Assembly: GCF_031458075.1 (NCBI RefSeq)
Contig: NZ_JAVDXT010000001.1
Location: forward strand, 806,001-870,000
Source of the DNA: Rhodoferax_B ferrireducens_A
Lineage (GTDB): Bacteria > Pseudomonadota > Gammaproteobacteria > Burkholderiales > Burkholderiaceae_C
DNA: 64,000 nt
Reading direction: 5' to 3'
Part shown: positions 16,186-25,195 of the stretch, piece by piece
How positions within the stretch are numbered: position 1 is the stretch's first letter
Layout of the letters: every line of letters begins with the position of its first letter
Translations under genes and position numbers: made by a program
Notes under the pieces: generated by a model
Told to the model about the DNA's origin: nothing
Databases searched by the model: none
What the model saw: the letters and a program-made list of their open reading frames with translations, nothing else

Positions 16186-17412
16186 TTACCGCGATGTTTC
16201 AGCTGGGCACAGCGTTGCTTGCTGTGCTTTTAGTAAGTGCAACAGCATTTCTGCCGTGTGATCAATATCTGCCGTACTGAGGTCTTGGTGACACAGCAGT
16301 TGTAGCACGTGGTGGCTCCATAAGGGCCCCATATCTTGCGGTAAGGTCGGCGTGCCCGGCCAGATGCGATCCCAACGAAAAACCGGAAGTTTGAGCGAAC
16401 GCAATGCTTGGTAAATTTCGTCTGGTTCGTCCACCCACAAAGGAAAAACATATGGGGCAGTGGATGCTGCCGAATTGAGGGTGTCGGGAAACAAGGGCCG
16501 CGCCCCTGACACATCAACAAAGTGTGCAGCATAGCTGGCGAAGTTTTGCTGACGCCGGGCGATGATGCGGCCACGGGGGAGCGTTGCTTTCAATGCCATA
16601 GATGCCGATAACGGTGTTTGCCGAATGCGCGACATATCGCATTCCCGCATCATGGTGCTTGCCATGGGTTGCACAGCGGTCTCCTGTGCAGTGGGCGTCT
16701 GCGTGCGAAAATTTTTGAAACGAAACAAAGGTGCCAGCAAGGCACCGACACCGCGCAAACGCTGGTAGCGTGTGGCAAGTTCCATCACATCCAGCCAACC
16801 TTTGAGCTGAGCCTTCAAGGATGGATTTTCTAGTTGCAGTGGCGTAATAGGGCGGTGTGCTGAAGCGAGTAGACCGGCTTCTGGTACGGGGAAGAATTTG
16901 GACAAGCTGGCGGTCGCAAAGTCGCCCCAAGCTCCAACGGCTCTTTCTCCTGCTTCCCCAAAGTAGCAGTGTGCACAATCCTCAATAAGTGCAATCCCGT
17001 GCTCATCGCACCATTTACGGACTTTATTCAGTGACTGGGCCAGACCAAAATAATGCGGAACCAACATGGCTTTGCATTCATTTAGCGTTGCAGGGTTGAT
17101 CGCATCAAGATGGGGAAGTCCATTCGGCAGCAAGCCAAAATAGGAGACTTTCAGATGGGCGAGTAGCACGGGCGCCACCATGGTCGGGCAGTGGTAGGTG
17201 GGCACAAGTACCGCACTGTTCGCAGGTAGTTTGAGCTGCAATAGCGCCTGGTAGATGGCAGCTCGGCCACTGGTTGTGAATACTGTGTGGGGCAGCGACT
17301 CGACACTGCGAATGTTCGGCATGTTCGTGCGCCCGAAACTGGACCAGTCGAGTACGGGTCCTCGAGGTAGTGCGCGTGGAGTGGCCTTGAGTTCTTTGGA
17401 GTTACTTTGCAA
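16186..17412 (-). CDS. DegT/DnrJ/EryC1-type PLP aminotransferase
   Basis: A sugar-aminotransferase-like fold: TTSGRAAIYQALLQL near the N-terminus, PTYHCPTMVAPVLLA, the Asp that contacts the PLP ring in IEDCAHCYFGE and the Schiff-base lysine in ASLSKFFPVPEAGLL. About 408 residues. Start: I chose TTG at 17412, preceded by AGAGAG and 17 bp after the TPR gene stop; an in-frame ATG at 17493 would overlap that gene by 64 bp, and the next ATG (17322) would remove conserved-looking sequence (LPRGPVLDWSSF). Members make amino-sugars for surface polysaccharides. Confidence 0.8.
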   Translation of the reverse strand: MQSNSKELKATPRALPRGPVLDWSSFGRTNMPNIRSVESLPHTVFTTSGRAAIYQALLQLKLPANSAVLVPTYHCPTMVAPVLLAHLKVSYFGLLPNGLPHLDAINPATLNECKAMLVPHYFGLAQSLNKVRKWCDEHGIALIEDCAHCYFGEAGERAVGAWGDFATASLSKFFPVPEAGLLASAHRPITPLQLENPSLKAQLKGWLDVMELATRYQRLRGVGALLAPLFRFKNFRTQTPTAQETAVQPMASTMMRECDMSRIRQTPLSASMALKATLPRGRIIARRQQNFASYAAHFVDVSGARPLFPDTLNSAASTAPYVFPLWVDEPDEIYQALRSLKLPVFRWDRIWPGTPTLPQDMGPLWSHHVLQLLCHQDLSTADIDHTAEMLLHLLKAQQATLCPAETSR

Positions 17413-17429
17413 ACAACACTCTCTGGGGG

Positions 17430-18125
17430 TTATTTGGCAATATCGGTGGATGACTTGCCGGTTTCGTCGTCCACCGTTTCGGGGTCTGTCCATTTGCCTG
17501 CTTCCTTGAGCTTATCTCTCAGGGCGGGTTGGATGAATCCTAAGGCATAGGACTTGTGGGCCTGTGCAAGCGCCTTCCCATATTCTTTGAGGTCAAAGTA
17601 ATTCAGACCCAGGTTGTAGTGGGTAAATGCATTCTCCTTGTCTTCTGCGCCTGCCGCTGCGAGGTCTAGTTGGCGAACCGCATCAGTGTTGCGGCCATTT
17701 TTTGCCAAATACATCGAATAAATCATGCGTGAAATTGCATCATCTGGGCGAAACCGGATGGCTCGCTCAAAATAGCATTCGACGGAATAACGCATATCTT
17801 TGGGAATCGCTGTTTTACTTCTCTCCCCATATCGCATCACGGACATCAAGGCCCGGTGGTGGTTTGGAAACGCCCGTAGCGTGTAGTCCAGATCTCCTCC
17901 CAGATAGCCAGCGTTGCCCTTGATGAGTGCTTCGACGGCTGGAGTGAAATGCGCGATTTCAACCAGATGCAAATTGTTGCCGCGTTCAACCCGATAGTCG
18001 AATGGCCCAAATGCATTTTCCAGCGAGCCACATTCCGCGCTTGCAACTTGTGCGAACGATGAGGGGCTGAGCAGTATCAAAAAGATAAAGAAATAATTAA
18101 ATAATCTGAGTTTCATTGGAAACAT
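17430..18125 (-). CDS. Exported TPR-containing protein of unknown function
   Basis: The 231-residue product has a signal peptide (hydrophobic residues 8-24, cleavage near SFA-Q) and two to three tetratricopeptide-like repeats in the C-terminal half (SVECYFERAIRFRPDDAISRMIYSMYLAKNG and TDAVRQLDLAAAGAEDKENAFTHYNLGLNYFDLKEYGKAL; see residues ~110-195). It is probably a periplasmic scaffold protein. It sits in the exosortase-associated operon between hydrolase 1 and the aminotransferase. An ATG 9 bases further in (18116) is an alternative start. Confidence 0.75.
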   Translation of the reverse strand: MFPMKLRLFNYFFIFLILLSPSSFAQVASAECGSLENAFGPFDYRVERGNNLHLVEIAHFTPAVEALIKGNAGYLGGDLDYTLRAFPNHHRALMSVMRYGERSKTAIPKDMRYSVECYFERAIRFRPDDAISRMIYSMYLAKNGRNTDAVRQLDLAAAGAEDKENAFTHYNLGLNYFDLKEYGKALAQAHKSYALGFIQPALRDKLKEAGKWTDPETVDDETGKSSTDIAK

Positions 18126-18140
18126 CCTTCTTTAACCCCA

Positions 18141-19001
18141 TCATTTAATTGCATTACTTGTCGTCGCTAGCCAATCCAATGTCAGGTTCTCTACGGTGGT
18201 CTGTGCCAATCGATTGGAAAAAGTATGGTCAGCGTTGGCCAGATCGTGTCTTTCCAGTCGTGCCTGCTTAAGAGCCTTGGACCAAGCGGTGTCCGCGTCA
18301 GCGTACTCTAGAAATTCCTTGGCCGTGTAATCGTTACCGCTGAGCAGCAGCAGGATGCGACCATCAAAATCCGTCCATGCATTTGCCATACGCTGCTGAA
18401 ATGGCAGGTCGCCTGCACCTCGTGAAGGCGAGGCCGCCTTGGAAAGGCGAATATTACGGGCTAAACCTTTCAACGCGCCCCAGGCTACTTGGCCACTGAG
18501 CAGCTTGGTCCAGAATGTACGCTGCATCACGCGCTGAATGTAATAGTGCTTGACCTGCGTGCGCGCCAAACTGGTCTCGGAGCGCACCCATGGATTTAGC
18601 AAGCATAGCCCGGTCACACGGGTATCTTTCGTGTCTTGCAGGTAGAGCAGTGCGGCGGAGGCCGCATCGCATAGACCCCAGATGACCGTGCTGCGAATCT
18701 CTGGTGCGTGCTCGTGCAATGTGTTGATCGCAGCCGCGATATCTGGGCTGGCATCTAGGAAGTCTCTGGCACTACCGCTGCTATCACCCATGCCACGGTA
18801 GTCGAAGCGCAGCACCGCGTAGCCGGCGGTGGCCAATCTGCGAGCCAACAATACAAATTGCCGGTGGCTGCCAGCACGGTATTGAGGCCCGCCCACCGCA
18901 ATTACCACACCCACTTGCGCTTGTTCTGCGGGCAAGCTGAGGATCCCAACTTGTGTCTCTTGGGCGCAAGAGAACAGCACGGCTTGTTCTGTTGTGCTCA
19001 T
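18141..19001 (-). CDS. Alpha/beta hydrolase, exosortase A system-associated (type 1)
   Basis: The 286-residue alpha/beta-hydrolase has the oxyanion-hole region AVGGPQYRAGSHRQFV, RFDYRGMGDSSG, and a nucleophile elbow that reads WGLCDAASA, i.e. Cys where a serine is usual; the general-base His is in ANADHTFS. This matches the exosortase-associated hydrolase 1 family, whose substrate is unknown. It overlaps hydrolase 2 by four bases. Such pairs occur with an ACP, AMP-ligase and PLP decarboxylase in EPS/PEP-CTERM loci, as here. Confidence 0.87.
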   Translation of the reverse strand: MSTTEQAVLFSCAQETQVGILSLPAEQAQVGVVIAVGGPQYRAGSHRQFVLLARRLATAGYAVLRFDYRGMGDSSGSARDFLDASPDIAAAINTLHEHAPEIRSTVIWGLCDAASAALLYLQDTKDTRVTGLCLLNPWVRSETSLARTQVKHYYIQRVMQRTFWTKLLSGQVAWGALKGLARNIRLSKAASPSRGAGDLPFQQRMANAWTDFDGRILLLLSGNDYTAKEFLEYADADTAWSKALKQARLERHDLANADHTFSNRLAQTTVENLTLDWLATTSNAIK

Positions 19002-19822
19002 TGGGCGACCATGGCGGCAGCGGGTTGATCCAATGCGGCCAGTGTGGCGATCAGCAGGTTCGGAGCCTCTTCTATTTCACTGGTTTGCCAGAAGGCTGGT
19101 CCTTCAACCACTTGGCTGCGCACCCTAACCCCGGCGTTTTGCCATGTCTGCAGCTGTTTGGTCGAAGCTGGCGACAATTCAGCACCTGCCTGGGTAGATA
19201 CATCCAGCCACTCAAGGCGGCCAGCTGAAGTCGGTGGTGTCAACGTGGCTAGCTCCATGCCCGACGCCAGGTTTGCGGAAAGCACATAGCCTGCAATTTC
19301 GACGGATGCGCCTGCCGCCAATTGCTGCCGCAGGCCGTCCATTACTGCTTTTGCATTGCCGCTGGCCAGATCACCTGCTGCCTTGAGGCGTAAAAATTGT
19401 TGCACGAGTGGCTTGCCTGCCGGGGTGGGAGACCAAAAAAGAAAGTTACATGTCTCGTTCAGCTGTTGGGCGGCTTGTGCAGCTAGCAGGCAGCCTGCCC
19501 GCAGCCCCCATAGCCACAGCGGCGCATCACCCTTGCTGCGCAACCATTGGCAGGCAAAGACTATATCGTCGACCCAGTCCTGCCAGCTCGCATCGCCAAA
19601 GTCTCCAGAGCTATCCCCGCATCCCGTTAAATCCAGTTGCAAAACCGTGTATCCAGCACTCGCCATTGCCCGTGCTTGCAAGGCCGCCATACGACGGGAT
19701 TTGTTCATTTCTTCGGCAAAGGGATGCACGTAGACAACCAGCCCACGGGTAATGGCACTTTGCGAAGGGTGGAACATGGCAAACCTCTGGCCAGACCCCA
19801 GAGGCAGGAAGAACGCTTGCAT
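18998..19822 (-). CDS. Alpha/beta hydrolase, exosortase A system-associated (type 2)
   Basis: This 274-residue paralogue has VVYVHPFAEEMNKSRRM, LQLDLTGCGDSSGDFG and an elbow reading WGLRAGCLL, where Arg replaces the catalytic serine. It therefore may not be a classical esterase; the family (exosortase-associated hydrolase 2) shares this oddity as far as I recall. Four-base overlap with hydrolase 1 and 15 bp after the ACP gene indicate co-translation and perhaps a complex working on ACP-bound substrate. Confidence 0.86.
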   Translation of the reverse strand: MQAFFLPLGSGQRFAMFHPSQSAITRGLVVYVHPFAEEMNKSRRMAALQARAMASAGYTVLQLDLTGCGDSSGDFGDASWQDWVDDIVFACQWLRSKGDAPLWLWGLRAGCLLAAQAAQQLNETCNFLFWSPTPAGKPLVQQFLRLKAAGDLASGNAKAVMDGLRQQLAAGASVEIAGYVLSANLASGMELATLTPPTSAGRLEWLDVSTQAGAELSPASTKQLQTWQNAGVRVRSQVVEGPAFWQTSEIEEAPNLLIATLAALDQPAAAMVAQ

Positions 19823-19837
19823 GCGACGTTGGAAGTT

Positions 19838-20089
19838 TCAGGCGTTAAGTTTGTCGCTGACAAAGTCGGTCAACGAACCAACCGTGGCAAATGTCGAGCC
19901 ATCCATATCGTCGTCGTCCACCGTCAGGCCAAAATGCTCTTCCAGGCTGGTGATCAGTGATACAACGGCCATGGAATCCAGCTCGGGAATGGCGCCGAGC
20001 AAATGGGTTTCGCGGGTAAAAGCAGCGCCGCGGCCATTCAGGCTCAGCACCTCGTCCAACACCCGAATGACCTCCTGTGTCACATCCAT
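19838..20089 (-). CDS. Acyl carrier protein, exosortase-associated
   Basis: A small acidic 83-residue protein with the phosphopantetheine site in PELDSMAVVSLI (Ser-39, DSM rather than the DSL of AcpP). It is the first gene of the leftward half of the cluster, divergent from the AMP-ligase gene, and probably carries the acyl or aminoacyl group activated by that ligase. Length and charge fit a stand-alone ACP. Confidence 0.88.
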   Translation of the reverse strand: MDVTQEVIRVLDEVLSLNGRGAAFTRETHLLGAIPELDSMAVVSLITSLEEHFGLTVDDDDMDGSTFATVGSLTDFVSDKLNA

Positions 20090-20214
20090 GGAAAACCTCT
20101 GTTTTATTTGCTAAAAGTAGGCCGCATTCTAGGCGGCGCATACACAGTTGGCGCCTGAATCCCTGTGCGATACTTTTGAGAATCCCTGATTTTTACGGCG
20201 CCAGCTCTATCTCT

Positions 20215-21807
20215 ATGCGTGAATCCACTCTTTTGCATGAACTTATTGCCGAGTCAGCCCAGCGGGCGCCGCTAAACCGGGCGCTCACCCACGGCGCCGC
20301 ATCCATGGGGTATGGCGAACTGCAGCAGGCCGTCACCGGTTTTGCTGCAGGCTTGATGGGCTTGGGTCTGGCGCGCGGCGAGCGGGTGGCGATTTACCTG
20401 GAGAAGCGCTTTGAAACCGTGGTGGCCAGCTTTGGCGCGCCGGCCGCAGGGGCGGTCTTTGTGCCGCTCAACCCCTTGCTCAAGCCCGAGCAGGTGGCCT
20501 TCATCTTGCGCGATTGCAATGTGCGCGTGCTGGTGACTTCGCCCGACCGCCTGGCGCTGCTGGCCGGAGTGCTCGGCGATTGCCCCGATGTCCGGCATGT
20601 GGTGGTGACCGAACCCGCGCCGCAGCCCAGCCCCGGCCTGCCGCAAACTGTGTGGTGCGATCTGCTGGCCGCGCCGCCCCGTGCCGGGCACCGGGTGATT
20701 GATACCGACATGGCTGCCATCCTGTACACCTCGGGCAGCACCGGCAAACCCAAGGGCGTGGTGCTGTCGCACCGCAATATGGTGGCTGGTGCAAAAAGTG
20801 TAGCAAGCTATCTAGAGAATACCAGCGCTGACACCTTGTTGGCTGCCTTGCCTTTGTCTTTTGATGCCGGTTTCAGCCAGCTGACCACCGCGTTCTTTGT
20901 CGGCGCGCGGGTCGTGCTGCTGAACTACCTGATGCCGCGCGATGTGCTCAAAGCCATGGAGCGCGAAGGCGTGACCGGCCTGACCGCCGTGCCGCCCCTG
21001 TACATCCAGCTGACCCAGCTCGAATGGCCTGCCGCGATTGGCGACAAGCTGCGTTACTTTGCCAACACCGGTGGCCGCATGCCGCGCGAAACCCTGGATC
21101 TGCTGCGCCAGCGCGTGCCCAAGAGCCAGCCGTTTCTGATGTACGGCCTGACCGAAGCCTTCCGCTCCACCTATCTGCCGCCTGCCGAGGTGGACCGCCG
21201 CCCCGACTCCATCGGCAAAGCCATTCCGAATGCCGAAATCCTGGTGCTGCGCGAAGACGGCAGCCCTTGTGCCCCGGACGAGCCCGGCGAACTGGTGCAC
21301 CGCGGCGCCTTGGTCGGCCTCGGCTACTGGAACGATGCTGAAAAAACCGCCGAGCGCTACAAGCTGCTGGCTGCAGATGCGCCCGGCCGCCAGGCCGGCC
21401 TGCAACTGCCCGAGTACGCCGTGTTCTCCGGTGATACCGTGCGCATGGACGCTGAAGGCTTTCTGTACTTCATTGGCCGGCGCGACGAAATGATCAAGTC
21501 TTCGGGCTACCGCGTCAGCCCCACCGAGGTGGAGGAAGTGCTGTATGCCACCAAGCGGGTCGGCGAGTGCGTGGCCTTTGGTGTCGAACACCCGGCCTGG
21601 GGCCAGGCGATCCAGGTGATTGCCACTGCGCCGGACGACGCGCCACTCGACACCGCGGCCTTGCTGGCCGACTGCCGCAGCCGCATGCCCGCCTACATGG
21701 TGCCCGCCCACGTGGAGGTGGTGGCCGGGCCCTTGCCGCGCAATCCGAATGGCAAGATCGACCGCAAATGGCTGTCCACCGACTGGGCCGAGCGCCACGC
21801 CAACTGA
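20215..21807 (+). CDS. AMP-forming acyl-CoA ligase, exosortase A system-associated
   Basis: The 530-residue adenylating enzyme has the ATP-binding loop LYTSGSTGKPKGVVLSHRNM, the YGLTEAFRSTYLPP A5 motif, GDTVRMDAEGFLYFIGRRDEM and the catalytic lysine in NPNGKIDRKWL. It is likely to load an acyl or amino-acid substrate on the divergent ACP. The ATG at 20215 (MRESTLLHELIAESA) is the first conserved residue; the 125-bp gap to the ACP gene must hold two divergent promoters. Around 20789-20830 the codons become AT-rich although the protein stays conserved (see findings). Confidence 0.9.
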   Translation: MRESTLLHELIAESAQRAPLNRALTHGAASMGYGELQQAVTGFAAGLMGLGLARGERVAIYLEKRFETVVASFGAPAAGAVFVPLNPLLKPEQVAFILRDCNVRVLVTSPDRLALLAGVLGDCPDVRHVVVTEPAPQPSPGLPQTVWCDLLAAPPRAGHRVIDTDMAAILYTSGSTGKPKGVVLSHRNMVAGAKSVASYLENTSADTLLAALPLSFDAGFSQLTTAFFVGARVVLLNYLMPRDVLKAMEREGVTGLTAVPPLYIQLTQLEWPAAIGDKLRYFANTGGRMPRETLDLLRQRVPKSQPFLMYGLTEAFRSTYLPPAEVDRRPDSIGKAIPNAEILVLREDGSPCAPDEPGELVHRGALVGLGYWNDAEKTAERYKLLAADAPGRQAGLQLPEYAVFSGDTVRMDAEGFLYFIGRRDEMIKSSGYRVSPTEVEEVLYATKRVGECVAFGVEHPAWGQAIQVIATAPDDAPLDTAALLADCRSRMPAYMVPAHVEVVAGPLPRNPNGKIDRKWLSTDWAERHAN

Positions 21808-21820
21808 GCAACTTTTATAT

Positions 21821-23065
21821 ATGACCGCCATCGACCGCCCCATCCCCGTCCACGCTCCGCTGTCCCAGTTTCCTGTTCGCGACGGCGAGCTGGTCGTGGG
21901 CGGCATGCCCTTGTCGCAGCTGGCGGCGCGGGTGGGGCAGACCCCGTTCTACGCCTACGACCGGGCCCAGCTGCGCAACCGCGTGGCTGAGCTGCGCACC
22001 GCCTTGCCTGCCAGTGTCAAGCTGCACTACGCGATGAAGGCCAACCCGATGCCGGCCGTGGTGGGTCTGATGGCGGGTTTGGTGGATGGCATTGACGTGG
22101 CCTCCGCTGGCGAGCTCAAGGTGGCGCTGGACGCCGGTGCCGATCCGCAAGAGGTCAGCTTTGCCGGCCCGGGTAAGCGCGAGTCTGAACTGCGCCAGGC
22201 CGTGGCCTCGGGCGTGCTGGTGAACCTGGAATCCATGCGCGAAGTGCACCTGCTGGCGCAGATTTCGCAAGACCTGGGCCTGGCTGCCCGGGTCGCAGTG
22301 CGCGTGAATCCCGACTTCGAGCTCAAGGGCTCGGGCATGAAGATGGGCGGCGGCCCCAAGCAGTTTGGCGTGGACGTGGAGCAAATGCCCGAGCTGCTGG
22401 CCGCCATTGGCGCCGCGGGCCTGGCGTTCGAAGGCTTCCACCTGTTTGCCGGTTCGCAGAACCTGCGCCCCGAATCGATTTGCGAAGCCCAGCAAAAGTC
22501 CTATGCGCTGGCCGTGCGTCTGGCCGATAGCGCGCCGCAGCCGGTGCGCTTTCTGAACCTGGGCGGCGGTTTCGGCATTCCGTACTTCCCAGGCGAGCAG
22601 CGCATCGATCTGCAGCCAATTGGCGACAACCTGGCAGCGCTGGCCGAGCGCGCCAAGACCGAGCTGCCACAGGCGGCGTTCGTCATCGAGCTCGGCCGCT
22701 ACCTGGTGGGCGAAGCCGGCGTGTATGTGGCCAGCGTGCTGGACCGCAAGGTTTCGCGCGGCCAGGTGTTCTTGGTCACCGACGGCGGGTTGCACCACCA
22801 TTTGTCAGCCTCGGGCAACTTCGGCCAAGTGATCCGCAAAAACTATCCGGTGGCCATCGGCAACCGCATGGGCGCGCTGGATACCGAGCCGGCCTCGGTG
22901 GTCGGTCCGCTGTGTACGCCGCTGGATCTGCTGGGCGACCGCATGGTCCTGCCCAGGGCCGAAGAGGGTGACCTGGTGGTGGTGTTCCAGTCGGGCGCCT
23001 ATGGCGCCAGTGCCAGCCCGCAAGGCTTTCTAGGCCATCCGGCCTGCGTGGAAGTGCTGGTCTAG
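21821..23065 (+). CDS. PLP-dependent decarboxylase, exosortase A system-associated
   Basis: The 414-residue fold-type III decarboxylase is related to diaminopimelate/ornithine decarboxylases. The PLP lysine lies in LHYAMKANPMPAVV, followed by GIDVASAGELKVAL, the phosphate-binding LGGGFGIPYFPGE and FQSGAYGASASPQGFLGHP at the C-terminus. It starts 13 bp after the ligase stop. The partner ligase, ACP and hydrolases suggest it makes an amine or decarboxylated amino acid used to modify the polysaccharide or anchor; the substrate is not known. Confidence 0.9.
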   Translation: MTAIDRPIPVHAPLSQFPVRDGELVVGGMPLSQLAARVGQTPFYAYDRAQLRNRVAELRTALPASVKLHYAMKANPMPAVVGLMAGLVDGIDVASAGELKVALDAGADPQEVSFAGPGKRESELRQAVASGVLVNLESMREVHLLAQISQDLGLAARVAVRVNPDFELKGSGMKMGGGPKQFGVDVEQMPELLAAIGAAGLAFEGFHLFAGSQNLRPESICEAQQKSYALAVRLADSAPQPVRFLNLGGGFGIPYFPGEQRIDLQPIGDNLAALAERAKTELPQAAFVIELGRYLVGEAGVYVASVLDRKVSRGQVFLVTDGGLHHHLSASGNFGQVIRKNYPVAIGNRMGALDTEPASVVGPLCTPLDLLGDRMVLPRAEEGDLVVVFQSGAYGASASPQGFLGHPACVEVLV

Positions 23066-23077
23066 GCACGCCCCGGG

Positions 23078-25024
23078 GTGGACCCGCGCAGGACTGTCTC
23101 GGCGCTGCTGGCGCTCATCTGTTTCGGCGCCGGTCTGGGCTTGGCAGCCGCCCATCCGGCGGCACCCATGCTGGCACTGCTGGGTTTTTACGCGGCCAGC
23201 GTCACCGCGGCCTGGCGGCCCAGCCTGTGGCTGTTTGCGGTTCCGGCAGGCCTGCCGTTTCTGAACTTCGCCCCCTGGACCGGCTGGCTGGTCTTTGACG
23301 AGTTCGACCTGTTGATGCTGGCCGTGCTGGCCGCGGGCTATTTCCGCATCGCAAGGCAGCCGATGGGGGAGCCGTTCTTCTGGCGTCGCAAGCTCTCCTT
23401 TTCTACGCTGGCCATCGTTGTGCTGGCCAGCGCGGGCCTGCTGGCCCTGCTGCGCGGGGTGCAGGACGCAGGTGGTTGGCGCTGGGGCTGGTTCCAGGGC
23501 TATGCGGACCCGCTGAACAGCTGGCGCATCTTCAAAAGCCTGCTCTGGGCCAGTTTGTGCATGCCCTTGCTGCAACAGGACTTGCGCCGCTCACCCGTGC
23601 AGGCCTGCAAGCGCCTGGCCGCGGGCATGCTGGCGGGCCTGGTGTGCGTGACCCTGGTGGTGCTGTGGGAGCGCGCGGCGTTTCCGGGCTGGTTCAACTT
23701 CACCGCCAAATACCGCACTACCGCCTTGTTCTGGGAGATGCATGTGGGCGGGGCGGCAATCGATGCCTACCTGGCCTTGTCTACGCCCTTCGTGGTCTGG
23801 GCTTTGCGCACGGCCCGGCGGCCCTGGCAATGGGCCTGGGGGGCGGTGCTGGCCCTGCTGGTGGCCTATGCGGGCCTGACTACGTTTTCGCGCGGCGTCT
23901 ACCTGTCCATGCTGGCACCGCTGTTTCTGCTAGGCCTGCTGCTATGGGCGCAAAAAGCCGGCCTGGACCCACGGCTGCTGGTGCGGGCCATGTGGCAGCG
24001 CCGACGGCCTGTGGGTTGGCGTTCCAAGGCGGCCTGGGCGCTCAGCCTGGCGCTGGTCGCCGAAGTGGCGGGTGTGCTGACGGGTGGCAGCTTCATGGCC
24101 GACCGCCTGGCCGACACCGAACGCGACTTCGGCAGCCGGGTAGAGCATTGGCAGCGCGGCCTGGACCTGCTGCAAGACCCGGGCGATCTGCTGCTGGGCA
24201 AGGGCCTGGGCCGCCTGCCTGCCAACTACGCACGCAGTTCGCCGTTGGGCGAGTGGTCCGGCCATGTGGCGTGGCAGCCAGCGGGGCTGCAGTCACCGGC
24301 CCACCTGCAGCTGTTCGGCCCCGATACCGATAGCGAGCTGGACGGCCTGTACGCCATCACCCAGCGGGTGCAGCTGGTACCCGGCCAGCGCTACCAGGCG
24401 GCGCTGCAGGTGCGGGTGCAGCGGCCGGTCGACGTCTATCTGCAGCTGTGCGAGCGGCATTTGCTCTACCCGGCGCGCTGCCAGGACGGGTATGTGCAGC
24501 TGCGGCCCTCGACCAAGGTGTGGCAACAGCTGAGCGTGCCCTTGCGGGGCCGCAACTTCACGGGCGGACCCTGGTACGCGCCGCGCTTCGGCGTGCTGGC
24601 GGTCTCTATCTGGGGAGCCGGGGAACATGTGGATTTCCAGTCCATACAGTTGCGGACCTCGCGCGGCAAGGAGCTGCTGGCCAACGCCGACTTTGCCGAC
24701 GGCCCGGCCCGCTGGTTCCCGGTGGCGCGCTCGTACTACCTGCCCTGGCATATCGACAACCTGTACCTGGAGCTGTTGATCGAGCGCGGTCTGCTCGGCC
24801 TGCTGCTCACGCTGGCGGTGCTGGGCGCTGCGCTGTGGAGCCTGGTGTTGGGCCGGGCCCGGCAGCAGCCGCTGGCGCCCTACCTGGCGGCGTCGCTGAG
24901 CGGGGTGGCGCTGGTCGGCCTGGTCAGCAGCGTGCTGGACGTGCCGCGGGTGGCTTTTCTGCTGTTTTTCTTCGCATTTTTCGCGCTACGTCTGGGGCGG
25001 CAGCCTGCGCCCACCGCTGCATAA
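23078..25024 (+). CDS. O-antigen-ligase-like membrane protein with inserted extracytoplasmic domain
   Basis: The 648-residue protein starts at GTG 23078. It has about eleven membrane segments in the first ~340 residues, a large hydrophilic region (about 345-560), and two terminal membrane segments. The Wzy/WaaL-like signature HIDNLYLELLIERGLLGLL follows the hydrophilic region. Within it, residues ~400-540 (ITQRVQLVPGQRYQAALQV, VYLQLCERHLL, WQQLSVPLRGR, FQSIQLRTSRGKELLANADF) look like a carbohydrate-binding beta-sandwich. Exosortase-associated 'O-glycosylation ligases' are usually about 420 residues, so this is enlarged. It ends 7 bp before a dispersed-repeat copy. Confidence 0.8.
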   Translation: MDPRRTVSALLALICFGAGLGLAAAHPAAPMLALLGFYAASVTAAWRPSLWLFAVPAGLPFLNFAPWTGWLVFDEFDLLMLAVLAAGYFRIARQPMGEPFFWRRKLSFSTLAIVVLASAGLLALLRGVQDAGGWRWGWFQGYADPLNSWRIFKSLLWASLCMPLLQQDLRRSPVQACKRLAAGMLAGLVCVTLVVLWERAAFPGWFNFTAKYRTTALFWEMHVGGAAIDAYLALSTPFVVWALRTARRPWQWAWGAVLALLVAYAGLTTFSRGVYLSMLAPLFLLGLLLWAQKAGLDPRLLVRAMWQRRRPVGWRSKAAWALSLALVAEVAGVLTGGSFMADRLADTERDFGSRVEHWQRGLDLLQDPGDLLLGKGLGRLPANYARSSPLGEWSGHVAWQPAGLQSPAHLQLFGPDTDSELDGLYAITQRVQLVPGQRYQAALQVRVQRPVDVYLQLCERHLLYPARCQDGYVQLRPSTKVWQQLSVPLRGRNFTGGPWYAPRFGVLAVSIWGAGEHVDFQSIQLRTSRGKELLANADFADGPARWFPVARSYYLPWHIDNLYLELLIERGLLGLLLTLAVLGAALWSLVLGRARQQPLAPYLAASLSGVALVGLVSSVLDVPRVAFLLFFFAFFALRLGRQPAPTAA

Positions 25025-25031
25025 AACCGCG

Positions 25032-25073
25032 TTGCTATATTAATAATAGCTGCTTGCGCAGGCGGGATATGCG
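25032..25073 (+). repeat. Dispersed intergenic repeat, copy 1
   Basis: The sequence has the shared core TTGCTAT..ATA..AGCTGCTTGCGCA followed ~10 bases later by a TATGCG box. The same architecture occurs at 30936, 37461 and 55186. Here it lies just after the O-antigen-ligase stop, upstream of the ferredoxin reductase gene. Confidence 0.7.
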
Positions 25074-25195
25074 GTATGTGCTTATTTCTTTTGGTTTTAC
25101 CTTGGAGCGCAGAGGGTGGCTGCGCCCCGCGCCGGGTGGGGTGCTCGGCTGTAGGAAAATAGCGCCAATTTTCACCATCCCAACCTCCATCTGAC

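Noticed and set aside
13659..25195. Direct repeat of the ssrA 3' end as the far attachment site
   Set aside because: I looked for a second copy of the T-arm/acceptor sequence up to the end of the cluster and did not see one by eye; an automated search is needed for certainty.
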